Positions 1 through 10,391 of a DNA stretch of 64,000 bases are shown here, piece by piece. The stretch is from contig JANHCV010000005.1 of the NCBI GenBank assembly GCA_025594325.1, forward strand, positions 1,763,501 to 1,827,500, read 5' to 3'. Each line of letters starts with the position of its first letter. The first letter of the stretch is position 1. The stretch comes from Blastocladiella emersonii ATCC 22665. Its lineage: Eukaryota > Blastocladiomycota > Blastocladiomycetes > Blastocladiales > Blastocladiaceae. Both the position numbers and the translations under genes were made by a program. Below the pieces are notes generated by a model. It made no database searches, was not told the origin of the DNA, and saw only the letters and a list, made by a program, of their open reading frames with translations.

Positions 1-460
1 AGCGAGTCTGCGTACCAAGCAGCTGAGTACTCCTTGTCGCACGTCGAGCACATGTTCACGGCGACCTTGCTTGGACTAATGATGCCGAACACCGTGTTGA
101 GGTGCTTGAACAGCGTGGTACCGTTGGGTTTCGACTTGAGAAAAGCGCGAGCACCGGCCGGCATCGTCTTGGTAGTGCCGGGCCAAAATTCAATGGCTAC
201 GCGCGGAAGCAAGGGGCAAGCGCGTTAGTTGCAGCGCGACGGCGGCCAAGCTGGATGCACGTACTCTTCTGCCCAGGCGGCGGAAGCAGCATACCGCTGC
301 AGAAAGGATCGCGGCAGTCCCCTCGCCGCCCATGAGGCAGATGCCGCAGCTGAAGCAGCCAGTGGGGCCGACTCGAAGCGCCTTTTTCGAGCGCCGGACG
401 TTCATGGCGAGCACCGCAGCGGGTAGGTCGTCAAGTTCGTACGTCGGCATGGCGGAGGGT
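1..460 (-). other. Transposase-like N-terminal piece, cut by the window edge
   Basis: Minus-strand reading gives protein-like stretches rather than Arg/Pro-rich shadow: one beginning MPTYELDDLPAAV and holding a C-x-x-C pair (CFSCGIC), and, past a possible intron (GTATGC to CGTAG, about 235 down to 155), one with FWPGTTKTMPAGARAFLKS and a second pair (MCSTCDKEYS) close to the window edge. Paired-cysteine N-termini of this kind occur in Plavaka/KDZ-type fungal transposases, which is the basis of the guess. The intron phase does not join the two stretches cleanly, so either the model is wrong or the gene is broken. The rest lies outside the window. Confidence 0.25.
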
Positions 461-739
461 GGCCTGCCGTTCCAGCGCCGACGCGCGACCAACAGCAAAG
501 GAGGGGGAGGAGGAAGGGCGAGGACGGCGGTGACTCGGCGCGCGGGTTGGGTTGCTGGAGGTGTGAATGGTGCGGTTGCAACACGGCGGCCGAGAGTGGT
601 GGTTGAGCAGGAGCAGGAGCAGGCGCTGCTCGAATGCGGGAGAGAGGACGGGCAGAGGAGGTCGGAGGTCGAAGTGGAGCCAAGCCGCAGGCGAGCGGGA
701 AGGCCGTGGCGGTGGCGGTGCGCGCGCGTCGCCTCAGCG

Positions 740-1590
740 TGGGTGGGCATTTTCAGCTCGCCGCGCCGCCCGAAAGCGCGCCGCCACACGCAAAGCAGGG
801 GACCAAGGACAGTAATGCATCGAGTGGGCAACGGGATGCGCGGCCGACCCCGCGCAGTTGAACGGGTAGAGCAGCCACCGGTACTCGCCGTCGAGCTTGA
901 AGTTGGCTGCGCCTGCGGTCGTCGGCGCCGCGGGCCAATTGGAGTCGGGCACGACGTGGACGAACGTCTGGAAGTCTGTCACACTCACGGCGTGGTACCG
1001 ACCGAGGCCCATACCCGGTTCCACGGGATGCAGGGCGAGCGCCTGCACGGGAAAGTCCTTGCACGTCGCGGTGCTGCCCGGCGCGTCGTTCTGGACGCGG
1101 ATCTGTTTGACGATGGCCACGTCGTGCTCGGTGCCGTTGTGCGTGGAGTGCAGCGCGTCAGCCAGCTTCCCGACGCGGTACTTCTTGTCCGACGTGAGAT
1201 ACTACCGTACGCGAGATAGCAGATGTTAGCGACCGAACGATTCGGGTATGAGCACAGCCAGCAGCGTACCATGACCCAGTCCGTGTGCGACTTGCCGTGG
1301 GTTGGGAACTGACACTTGCCCGTGAGCTGCTTGTTGCGGAACCCGCCGAGCGAAAAGGCCTCGAACGAGATCGCGCCTTGGACATGGAGAACTTCACGTG
1401 CCGCGGGTCGAGAGCGTCAGTTTCTTGTGCTTGCGATACAGATCGCGCGCACACGGGGTACCTTGACGTCGTCGGGACCCAGCAGCGGGTTGTCGGCCTC
1501 TCGCTGCGCCGAGCGTCCGGAACCCACTTGTGCGCTGCTCCCAGAATGCGGTCGTTCATGAGCTCAAGCGGATGCTCGAACAACGCCTGA
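740..1590 (-). pseudogene. Fragment resembling the C-terminal part of a Plavaka/KDZ-type transposase protein
   Basis: Two minus-strand exon-like pieces can be read. The first (about 1375 down to 1278) contains FEAFSLGGFRNKQLTGKCQF and ends at a GTACGC donor. The second follows a TAG acceptor near 1203 and contains YLTSDKKYRVGKLADALH, AIVKQIRVQND and FQTFVHVVPDSN. A terminal domain that ends in a hydrophobic strand plus 'hVvP' is what I know from Plavaka-like elements, but the match is by eye only. No N-terminal part or catalytic core is visible upstream, so it is probably a remnant. It lies just upstream, on the same strand, of the N-terminal-looking piece at 1-460. Confidence 0.25.
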
Positions 1591-1699
1591 GAATCAGGGC
1601 AAACATCCAGTCGGCGCTGATGCGCGGATCAACGTTCAGTTGAACTCCCGGCGCGTGAAAATCTTGAGCTCGACGGGTGACGACATTGAGGTCAGGAGC

Positions 1700-3110
1700 C
1701 TTTAAGGGCAATCACACGGATTCGACATCTCCAGGGACGGTGTAAGTAGAGCTCGACACTTTGAGTTGGTTGCATAGAGTCAGTGGATGGTTTGAATGGT
1801 ACGTCGAGCGGTGAGGGAGGCGAAGGACGCGAAGGTCACGCCACGTGACGCGTTCGACTTTTGCCGATCGCTCTTGAGCGCGCGCGTTCGCCGCGGATGG
1901 CTGCGGCTCCCGCCGAACCGCCAAGTACTCAACTCACCCCTCTATCACCATGAACACGACGCATCCACCCCCTCCGCATCGCATGCGGCTCTCGTCTGTC
2001 TGTCGCCCGCGCCGCGGCGGCGCCCGTGTCGTGAGGCCGCCTTCGCCGCCTCGCTCGCCATGCCAGAGTCGTGTCCGCGCCCTCCACGCTCGCCTAAGAC
2101 GACGAACCGACCCCCGAGACGTGCCCGGGGCCACCAAGGAGGCGTACGCCGCCGCTGCGGCGGTGCATCCGTGTCGTGCTGAGTCGCCGCGAGCGCGCGT
2201 ATTCCGTCCACTCATCCGCCCCACTTCCGCCCTTCCCCTCGACACTCGTCGACCTCGCCACGCGCGGGACCGCTGCCGATCGTCCTCCGCGGCGGATTGG
2301 CTCGGTTCCGCCTGCCATCACCCCCTTATCACTCGCCGCCTTGAACACGTCGTTCGAACCACGCTGACCCGTGTCTTTTCCCACCTCAGTAGTCCAGATC
2401 TCCGCCCACCGAGCGCTCGTGCTGACCAGTGCCAAGCGCGCCTCGTGTGACACGCGATCGGCCGTCTCGGCGACGCGTCCATGGCCACGCAGCGGACTCG
2501 ACCGGGCTGTTCGACAAGGGCCTCGCCAAGCGCGTGCACGGCCGAGTTCGGCAGGGTGTGCGCGTGTATCGCTGAGGCTACGGTGCGACCCGCGTTCTGA
2601 CGCGTCCTCGGTGGTGTAGCGACCACGTTCCTCGCCGTTGTGATTAAGGCCGCCAAGCTGCTCCGCGATGCGGTACGCTTTCTCACTCGCTGTGGGCGTT
2701 TGCGACGCTCGGACCTCGTGGCCGTCGTCGCCCGCGTGCCCGTGGTGCCGTCAAGGCCGAGATCGGCTCGACCACCGACTGCATTGCCATGGTCACCAAG
2801 GACACGTCCACGACGGCCATCAAGACCTCGAACAGCGTCAACAACGGCACTGACCATGACCATTGACTCTGACGTGCTGTTCCTCGGCCTCGCCAAGGCG
2901 ATCAAGGTCAAGTACCGCGCGATTGAGGGCAACTTCGGTCACGGTGCGTTCCCGACCTGGTTGGCTGCAATGGACGCGCACCTTGAGCACCTTGCTGACG
3001 CACACACACCTCCCGCTGCAGATCAAGCTGTCGGGCGCTGGCGCCGAGATCGACAAGTCCAAGTTCCTCGACTCGCTGTCGTGCGCGGACAAGTGGGACT
3101 GAGCGACCAT
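1700..3110 (+). other. Unrecognised, probably split or decayed plus-strand coding pieces
   Basis: Several short stretches read like real protein but do not join: STGLFDKGLAKRVHG near 2500, AVVIKAAKLLRDA near 2640 (ending at a GTACGC donor), AEIGSTTDCIAMVTKDTS near 2760, VLFLGLAKAIKVKYRAIEG near 2875 and AEIDKSKFLDSLSCADKWD ending in TGA at 3102. The two last pieces are separated by a possible intron (GTGCGT at 2944 to CTGCAG at 3022), but the phase does not fit. I do not recognise a family. A CACGTGACGCGT-like site lies near 1841. A possible further piece (SVKFEIKSLNIKEW, stop TAG) is at about 4302-4349. Confidence 0.25.
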
Positions 3111-3437
3111 GACCTCGCAGTACGTCTCTCACGCACGATCATCTCCCCCGCCCGGCTTTGCTGACCTTACGTCCCTCACCACCAGGGCGACGGCTGTCGG
3201 CGGCGCAAAAGTCCAAGTTCGATCTGCTGCGACGGCCGGCGACCACAGCCGTTGAGAGTTCAGGGATCGTTCGCGACGACGAAGTAGTGCGAGGAGGTGG
3301 ATCTCGGTCGCCGTGTACACGAGAAGACGAGAAGACGAGAAGACGGCGCGGCGCGACCACGGAACGTAACCTTCCGCGGCAGAGGTTCCCGATGGTGGCG
3401 GCAGCACAAACACTAGAGAATAGATCCGCGGCCACGA

Positions 3438-3501
3438 CTGGATCACGACCGCGAACCGACCCGACGCGGCGAAGAGGCAGAAGGTCCAGCACAACGAGGG
3501 T
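3438..3501. repeat. 64-bp direct repeat, copy 1
   Basis: Begins CTGGATCACGACCGCG and ends CACAACGAGGGT. It matches 3771-3834 base for base by eye. The copies are 333 bp apart and the DNA between them does not continue the similarity. Confidence 0.9.
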
Positions 3502-3770
3502 CAGATATATGAACAGTACGCGAGGGATTTCCACGATCGAGAGGGGAGGGAGAGCGAACACGGCGACGGCAGCGGCGTCGGTGTAGAGATGGAGAACGGG
3601 TGAGAGGCGGGAAGCGCGGGGTGACGACGATCACGGCCAGCGCGGCCAGAGAGACGGGCGAGAGAGCGAGGATGGCGGGAAGAGCGAAATGGTAGAGCAG
3701 GGCGACGAGGGACAGGGCACCGCGGTGACGAGCGGAGCGAGACTGGGCGAAGAGCTTGATGTAGACAGAC

Positions 3771-3834
3771 CTGGATCACGACCGCGAACCGACCCGACGC
3801 GGCGAAGAGGCAGAAGGTCCAGCACAACGAGGGT
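3771..3834. repeat. 64-bp direct repeat, copy 2
   Basis: Second copy of the repeat at 3438-3501, same orientation. The offset (333 bp) is a multiple of three, so both copies fall in the same minus-strand frame. Confidence 0.9.
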
Positions 3835-4841
3835 GCTGACCAACGCCAGGGCGCGGGCGGCGGCCGGTACTTATCGTGGTCGTGGGCGAGGCGAGGCCGC
3901 TGCTGGCGGAGGCGGGCGAGGGGCGCCGAGCACTGCGGTGCGGCAGCGACGATCGAGTCGAACAGGATGGGCAGATGATCTTGGGACACGGCGCGAGCGG
4001 GCCGAGCGGGTTGGGGCACACGGCGCGGGATCATGGGGCGAGAAGCGCGCGAGCACGCGAGTTGAGGGTCGGTACACGGGCGGGGACGCAGCGCGTGATG
4101 CGCCGAGTGGCACGGCGGGTGAACACGGCCGAGATGAGGAACACGGGGTAGCGGCGGAACGGGGCCGGGGCGCGCGAGAAGGCGCGATCGGGTGGTCGGC
4201 GGCGCCACATCACGTGCGATATGCGAGACAGCGTGCGAGACAGAAAAAAGAGAGAGGAGGAAGCGTGTAGACAGGGAGCGAGCCACCCACTCACACCGTC
4301 GCCAGCGTCAAGTTTGAGATCAAGTCGCTCAACATCAAGGAGTGGTAGCGGCGGCGGTGGTGGCCGCGGACGAGCTCGGGCCGCGAGCGCCACACAGGCG
4401 CGGCGGTGGCCGCGCGTGGCGGCTTACTATGATTATTCTAGCGCTTTTATTCGAATGGGTCTAACGAAATGCCTATCAGAAGAAGCACGTGATTCATTAT
4501 TGAGGCGCATCGCGTCTCGCTCCGCTGACCCCAACGCGACCTCTTAGGAAAGAGTGGCGTAGCACATTGCCTGTGTCTGTGCGCGCTCCAAGTCCTGACT
4601 CCGCCTCACATCGCCCGCAAACTCTTGCGCAACCCCACATGGCCGGGAGCTGTGGTGGCAACTGAGAGCAGCGCTAGCGGTGGGGAGCTTGGGTTCCCGC
4701 GCGTATGGTTACGCAATTCATGTTCGCATCGTGTAACCGTGGGTGGTTACAAGCCATTACCTCAAGGATCATTAAGCAGGAAAGAGAAAAATATGGAGTT
4801 CACGATGTGCCGTCTGGTCGTGGTTTGATTGTGGTCTGCTG

Positions 4842-5437
4842 CAGGTTCAGTCGCGGTTCAGTCGCTGTTCAGTCGCGTTCAGTCGCGGTTTACTCCGAGT
4901 TCAGTCGCTGTTCAGTCGCGGTTCAGTCACGGTTTAGTCGAGGTTTTGTGGAGGTTCAGTCACGGTTTAGTCGAGGTTTAGTCGAGGTTTAGTCACGGTT
5001 TAGTAGCGGTTCAGTCGCGTTTTAGTCGCGGTTTAGTCGCAGTTTAGTCGCGGTTTAGTCGCGGTTTAGTCGCGGTTCAGTCGCAGTTTGGTCGCGGTTT
5101 ACTTCAGGTTTGGTCTTGGTTTAGTCGAGGTTTAGTCGAGTTCTGGTCGCGGTTTAGTCGAGGTTTAGTCGAGTTCTGGCCGCGGTTTACTTCAGGTTTG
5201 GTCTTGGTTTGGTCACAGTTCAGTCAAGGTTTAGTCGCGGTTTACTCCGAGTTCAGTCTGAGTTCAGTCGAGGTTTAGTTGAGGTTCAGTCACGGTTTAA
5301 TCAAGATTTTGTTGAGGTTTAGTCAAGGTTCAGTCGAGGTTTAGTCACGGTTCAATTGAAATTTAGTCAGTGTCTGATCTGAGTCTGATGCGGGTTTGGT
5401 CCGAGTCTAGTCAGGGTTTACTCATGGGTTTAGTCGC
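4842..5437. repeat. Minisatellite of ~11-bp units (consensus CGGTTTAGTCG)
   Basis: About fifty degenerate tandem copies of an 11-bp unit whose core is GGTTYAGTC, drifting at the edges to GGTTTGGTC and GAGTTCAGTC. Because 11 is not a multiple of 3, a frame crossing it cycles through all phases and yields an 11-residue peptide period (for example FSRGLVEVQSR). The array runs directly into the start of the ORF at 5370-6644. Confidence 0.9.
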
Positions 5438-6644
5438 TGACTGTCTCATCGGAAGTGAAAATGGGTGTATCATCATTACCTCACTGTACCATGTCCGTCA
5501 AACTAACCAGTTGTTTTGGCGCTCTGTAGTTTATCATTGGATTTCACCCGTGTTCATTCCCAAACTTGTTTCCTTTGCACTTGCTGCCGGGCGACTGGTC
5601 GTAACGGATTCCAAGCTTGACGCTTCGCCATTGTGGCCCAACCTCGCCAACTTCACACGCGCGCTGCTTAAATCCTTTGAAGGTGAGGGGTGTGAACACG
5701 AAGTGCAGAGTTCAGCTTCCATGTATGGTTTTCGCCAGCTGGGCGAGAGCGGTGGGGTTTGTTCCGTCGAACTCGAGATTTCTGCTCAACAAGCCACCTG
5801 GCCTCCGACTTTCCTAGTTCTTGGCGTGGTGCGAGGCGGTTCGACTGTTTGGATTGACAATATCTTTGCCGAACCGGCTCGTGGCGACCCTTCGCGCGTG
5901 CGTGTTGTAGCCATCGGTTCCGCGTCGCTGTTTGAGCTTGCGCCCAAAACCATCAAGCTTGGCGTGTATCGGCAGCGCTATTTGGCCAGCTTAGACGCTC
6001 CCGAACGTGAGCTTATTGACGATCAGCTCCTTCCACTCTCAGCTGCGACCAGCACGCGATATTTGACAGGTCAGTTTGCTTCCGTGCTTCGCGGCTTGAT
6101 CCAATCACAGCCGCCGCCGCCTTGCTCATCGTCTAAAAATCCCAGCGCGTGGCCACTTTCGGTACTTCACGTGAACGAAATGGAGGGTGCAATCGAGGTG
6201 CTTGCCCATACCTCTTCCTCGATGCCCAAGGTTGAGTCCTTGAGCGAAGATGAGGCAGCCAGCGAGCTTGGTGCAGCGGTCTTGAAATTCCGCAGCGGCG
6301 CTCGTCAGAAAATGCGCTTTACCACGCCGGTGCTTCCCGTTGGGACTATCAAAACTCTCGCTGACTCGAAGAGTCATGTTCTCGTCACATTTACGCGTCT
6401 CGTGGGTTACGCCTCGAAGTTTGGGCTCGCTCCTTCGACGCCTCGCGTTGGACGCCGCGTGGCCGTTTCGCCTGACAGCCCGCTCATACAGCACTTTATT
6501 CGCGCGGCCATCTGCACCAGCTCGGACCTGATCAACGTGTTACACCCGCCAGCGTCGGGCGCCGTGTGTCGCGCAACGCCACATGAGCTGGCCGGCCGAA
6601 TTCTGCCCTCGTTTTCTCCTCCACACTATATCCGCTCGCTATAA
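5370..6644 (+). CDS. Unrecognised intronless ORF, up to 424 aa
   Basis: A single uninterrupted frame with normal amino-acid variety, lower GC than the core genes and no introns, unlike nearly every other gene here. The first in-frame ATG (5370) lies inside the minisatellite; a second (about 5424) lies at its edge and is an equally good start, so the true N-terminus is uncertain. Visible stretches are VFIPKLVSFALAAGRLVV (near residue 60), STVWIDNIFAEPA, and an acidic LSEDEAASELGAAV before the C-terminal third. I find no catalytic motif, signal peptide or clear membrane span. The composition and the neighbouring repeat would fit a foreign or mobile-element origin, which is inference. Confidence 0.55.
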   Translation: MSDLSLMRVWSESSQGLLMGLVADCLIGSENGCIIITSLYHVRQTNQLFWRSVVYHWISPVFIPKLVSFALAAGRLVVTDSKLDASPLWPNLANFTRALLKSFEGEGCEHEVQSSASMYGFRQLGESGGVCSVELEISAQQATWPPTFLVLGVVRGGSTVWIDNIFAEPARGDPSRVRVVAIGSASLFELAPKTIKLGVYRQRYLASLDAPERELIDDQLLPLSAATSTRYLTGQFASVLRGLIQSQPPPPCSSSKNPSAWPLSVLHVNEMEGAIEVLAHTSSSMPKVESLSEDEAASELGAAVLKFRSGARQKMRFTTPVLPVGTIKTLADSKSHVLVTFTRLVGYASKFGLAPSTPRVGRRVAVSPDSPLIQHFIRAAICTSSDLINVLHPPASGAVCRATPHELAGRILPSFSPPHYIRSL

Positions 6645-7160
6645 TCGCCACGTATTTGCTACAATCGCTCAGAGCCCCAACCTCACATCCGCTTGCTCGG
6701 CTGCAAGCAAGGCGTTAGCCACCAGTACCATCCCCACGTCGCACTATAGGTCGTTGGGTCTGCCCTTACACTGACGTGACTTGAACCACACTCTATTCGC
6801 GGTCAACCGCAAGATCGCTGTTGGACAGGGACTCGCCAGTCAGAAATGTACTTTCCCTGATATATTGGCAACCGGTAGCGTTAGGAACTGCTCCCCTCCG
6901 TGCTGGGCTTTCAACCCCATCCCTCCCACCCCACCCCACCCCACCCAACCCAACCTCAACTCACCCTCAACTCACCCTCAACCTCAACTCAACCTCAACC
7001 CGAACCTCAACTCAACTCAATCCACCAGCGCGTCAATGAGTGATACATGCGCTGCGGCGTTGTGGTTTACGCGTCGTTTGCGAGAGAACGCAGGATCAGG
7101 GAGGGATCTGAGAGGCGATCAAATCGAGCAAGGAGAGTAAGTATCACACAATAGGCGCGT
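6645..7160. other. Spacer with C-rich simple repeat
   Basis: No convincing gene. Positions about 6925-7022 are a cytosine-rich simple-sequence tract drifting from CCCCAC units to CCTCAACT units. Confidence 0.6.
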
Positions 7161-7164
7161 CGGT

Positions 7165-7951
7165 TCAGCGGAGCGTCGTGATGCGGGACACGGGATATGG
7201 CGGCGAGACGACAAGCTTGCGAATCCTTACCGCGTTGCAGGGATAACACGTGCGCAGCAAATGCTCATTGAGCGACGTGGAGGGGCCAGCGGAGTTGGCG
7301 TGAAAGGAGCCCAATGCGGCCACGCTCATAGGGATCAACGCGGCCGCGATGGCCTGCTCATTGTTCGTCTGCGGAAAGTGGGGGCGGGGAACCGCATTGC
7401 GGGGGTTGACCTCAAAGTTGCCGAGCATCTGCGCGAGCGCGATGGCGAAGAGCTCGAGCTACGTCGCGTCGTCAACCAAGGCGGCGAATCCGATGCAATC
7501 ACCGTCCACGATCGCGAACATGGGCGGCTTCTGCACCAAGTTGATGTGCTTCTCAATCGTCTTCGCGGCCTCTTTTGAGGGAAACGAGCGCCTTCTTCGA
7601 GATGATGACGGCGGGCACCACGTCCATGGCGCGGAACGCGGCGCAAGGGACGGCGAGTCCAGTGGACCGCCAATCGCAACCAGATGCACCGTAGCACGCT
7701 TTCGGCTGATCGAGACGGGCGTGTGCCACATCGGAGCCCCACACAAAGCAATCGGTGACGAGACCCACCGCACAGCCGTCAGAATCGTCGCGAAATCGCT
7801 GCTCCTTCAACTCGAGCTTGGGCAGCGGGAGCGGGAAGGTCTCGGCCAGTTCGCGGTGGCGGACATGGGGCAGTAGGCCAGCGGTGTTACGCGCAGCGCG
7901 GCGAGCACGTTGGTCGGCGCCGCGCCGCGCAAGAAAAGCGACTAAAGCCAC
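7165..7951 (-). pseudogene. Decayed gene, possibly related to enoyl-CoA hydratase/isomerase
   Basis: Minus-strand frames hold protein-like text broken by shifts: PLPKLELKEQRFRDDSDG then MDVVPAVIISKKALVSLK (7951 down to 7553), a frame change to KTIEKHINLVQKPPMFAIVD with G-D-C-I-G-F, an in-frame TAG near 7460, then AQMLGNFEVNPRNAVPRP. The K-P-x-x-A-x-V-x-G-x-x-x-G-x pattern is the signature of the crotonase fold and is the only reason for the name. The rest does not follow the family order, so the identity is weak; the breaks themselves are clear unless unseen introns explain them. Confidence 0.25.
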
Positions 7952-8950
7952 GATCCCGCCCCGCTGGAGCGGCCAGGCAGGTGTCGGTGGCTGCCGAATA
8001 TGATCGTCGCGGCCTTCCGCCTCTGCTTCGCTAGCCCGAGCGCGAGCGAATCTTCAGCCTCGCAAGGAGCTCGCAGCGCTTGTGCGAGGCAAGCGGCCAA
8101 CACTGAGCTAGAAGCGTGTAGTCGGCGCCGCACCTAGCCGAACGGTCGGTTTGCCCGTAATCACGGACAATCGAAATGGATTGACGAGCCCAGGTCTTGT
8201 GCGAATAATGAACTACACTTGATCATCAGTTACCAGTTACTCATCCCCGCCGCGATACACCCCCCCCCCTCCCCCAAAGTAAACTCTGGTTTACCTTCGG
8301 CACGTTATAGCTTGACCGCAATAAAGAGCTCCAGATTTTCGATTTGGTGAGTTGGTTTTTCCTAAAAGTACACAGCGTTCGAATCCGGGCGAGTTGATCA
8401 ATCTGTGGCGCAACGCGTCTCGCACACGGCGCGTGATCCGATCACGCGTTTTCGCGACGCGTCACACCACCTGTCTCCCGCGGTGAGCTTGCACAACGCG
8501 CGCGGATCAAATCGGCACGAAGTATGGCCCAAAACAAGAACGCATAAGCATGAAAAAAAGGTTGCAACCTAGTGAGGGGAGGAGTGGAAGCTGGCACGCT
8601 CGATGCGCGTCCAGGAAGCCCCTTGAGGAAATTCAACTTCGAAGCTTGATCAGGGCTTCGAAACGGGGTCGTCCTGCGCAAGGCCATCGACTAGGATGCC
8701 GCACTTGCCACTTCGACTCCCACTCACCGATTGTGGTCGCGCGACCACAGCAGAGTCGCTTTTGCCTCTGTGAGGATTGTTGAGAGGGTTGGCCTTCGTC
8801 AGTGCTATGGGAGTTCTCGAATACTTGTGTGCGTTTGAACGCGGCAGCCCAAAGAAGAACAAACAATTGATAATTTGAGGCCTTGGTGAAGAGCACCGCG
8901 GGGGGGAGCACGGCGCTGATGGTGTCGAGCCCACACGATTCCCGAGACAA
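7952..8950. other. Gene-poor spacer with ACGCGT-type motifs
   Basis: A cytosine run sits near 8259-8276. A cluster of ACGCGTCTCGCA, ATCACGCGT and GACGCGTCAC lies at about 8411-8466 and matches the recurrent intergenic motif of this window. Minus-strand frames from 8950 to 8640 (for example QIINCLFFFGLPRSNAHKYS) look weakly protein-like but join nothing. Confidence 0.4.
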
Positions 8951-9247
8951 CTGTATGATCCGGAAACGGGAGCTTTATTCAGGAGAATGATGGGGGACAA
9001 GATGGAGAGGAAACAAGAGGGAAAAGGAGGGTGAGGAGGCCGCACACACCTGTATGATCCGGAAACGTGAGCTAAAGAGAGCTCACGTCCGCGGCGAGGG
9101 TGCGGCCACCTTTTGAGGGCGACAGGAAACGGGCGGCGAGTCACCAGCTGCGGCCGGGCGCGAACAGCCGTGTTCGCGGTGGTGGGAAATGTGGCGCGAT
9201 CAGCGCTACGCGCGCGCGTGACCCGAGCATCACGCGCGTCGCGCGAC
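8951..9247. repeat. ~300-bp interspersed element, copy 1
   Basis: Alignable along its length with 26,544-26,842. It starts with a ~24-bp segment (CTGTATGATCCGGAAACG + GGAGCT, 8951-8974) that recurs at 9050-9073 with GTGAGCT. The second copy runs into a perfect 9-bp inverted repeat (ACGTGAGCT ... AGCTCACGT), then a GC-rich tail ending near CACGCGCGTCGCGCGACA. Between the direct repeats the minus strand is pyrimidine-rich, starts GTGTGTGCGG and ends ATACAG, as a spliceosomal intron would. No ORF. Confidence 0.75.
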
Positions 9248-9683
9248 ATTGGTTGAATTAATATAGTAGTTTCGCATTAGCACAGACCACTCGGGAGTAG
9301 AAGCTCATGAGGCTGGTCAGCTCATTGGTCCCTGTAATAGAGTTCTAGTGTGCGTTGCTGGTACACGCTTACCTTGAAAGTAATTCTATACTGCACTCTT
9401 TCAAGCGGAGAAAGTCGTTTGAAGTTGTCCGAGGGCTCCAAAGCGCGAACGGAAACGTGTTGCGCCACACCGTGACCACGGCGAACGCCGATTGGCCGCC
9501 GCGATTCCAGTCGATCAGTTCGCGTCTAGCCATACCTCCCTCGCAACAACGGCTCCAAACCAAGTCAATTTGCAGCGTGTTACTCTTGACGAGTTCACAA
9601 GTTTCACAAGGCATCAAAGGTTGAGGGCTTAAATGTTTATCAATGTTTTTGGGTTTTTCTGTTTTCATGGGTATACAATAACA

Positions 9684-10391
9684 TCACAAGTTCGAAGCCT
9701 TGCGGCACGTCATGCGCGACGTGAGCGACTTCCACGAAGCGGAGATGTGCGACGAGATCTTGCACGACTCGCTCGCAACGCCAGCGTTGACGAGCGTCGT
9801 ATCGGATCCCGACTCGCCCTTGGCCGCAATGTCCGACGGGGACACGGCCGCATCCTCGGGGCTGCGGCGGTGGCCCAGACCGGCCACCCACCGCTTGGTC
9901 TTGGCCGCGAAGCCCGCCTGTTTGCGCTCCTTTTTCTCCTTGCGCGCCTGCTGCTCCTCGAACTGGAGGTCCATCATGAGCTGCATCATCTCGGCGCGGT
10001 ACTTTTGCGTGTCCGACAAGTACAGCGCGAACTGGTTGCTCTGCTCCTTGTCCTTGTCGGTGAGCGTCGCCTCGGGCCACATGCCGCCGATGCGGCGCTT
10101 GAGCGACTTGGCGCCCGTCGAGCAGCGACGCGCGACCTTGGCCGGGGCGGCGGCGACCTTGTGCGCAAGGCCGTGGCCGTCGCGCGGGGCCGAGTGGTGC
10201 TTGTGGCGGCTGCAGCGGGTCGCGGGGAAGACGGCGAGGGGCTGACCGTCGAGCGTGTACGTGTAGCCGGTGCGGCCGCTCGTCGTCGGCGGCGAGTAGG
10301 CGGCGATAACACTGTACGTGGTGGCCTCGACAGTGGGGGTCGAGGCGAGGATGAATTCCTGGGTGGTGTTGAAAATGGTCGAGGTGGCCAT
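9684..10391 (-). CDS. Small charged protein of unknown function, 235 aa
   Basis: One minus-strand exon starting MATSTIFNTTQEFILAS and ending at a TAA (9684-9686). The N-terminal ~70 residues are polar; residues about 110-170 are strongly charged and probably helical or coiled-coil (LTDKDKEQSNQFALYLSD, then MMDLQFEEQQARKEKKERKQ). There is no recognisable domain and no signal peptide. The frame is clean and no introns are needed. The C-terminus has a Ser-rich HISASWKSLTSRMTC segment. Its 3' end faces the copy of the interspersed element at 8951-9247, about 440 bp away. Codon use resembles the core genes, so it is probably expressed. Confidence 0.6.
   Translation of the reverse strand: MATSTIFNTTQEFILASTPTVEATTYSVIAAYSPPTTSGRTGYTYTLDGQPLAVFPATRCSRHKHHSAPRDGHGLAHKVAAAPAKVARRCSTGAKSLKRRIGGMWPEATLTDKDKEQSNQFALYLSDTQKYRAEMMQLMMDLQFEEQQARKEKKERKQAGFAAKTKRWVAGLGHRRSPEDAAVSPSDIAAKGESGSDTTLVNAGVASESCKISSHISASWKSLTSRMTCRKASNL

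Larger units (their letters stand above)
3130..4400 (-). other. Weak minus-strand hydrophobic reading frames; no confident gene
   Basis: The minus strand contains hydrophobic stretches, for example FALPPLSIVEIPRVLFIYLT near 3540 and TFCLFAASGRFAVVIQ at both copies of the 64-bp direct repeat. They are interrupted by stops and Pro/Ser/Arg-rich text. Two GCGAGAC sites (near 4218 and 4229) suggest promoter DNA. A multi-exon membrane protein is possible; I cannot build one. Confidence 0.15.

Noticed and set aside
4842-5437. CRISPR array or telomere-like repeat
   Set aside because: Units are contiguous 11-mers with no spacers, and the unit is not a TTAGGG-type telomere. It is a minisatellite in what looks like a nuclear fungal genome.
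8374-8392. tRNA B-box-like GTTCGAATCC
   Set aside because: No matching A box or foldable acceptor/anticodon arms in the preceding 80 bp.
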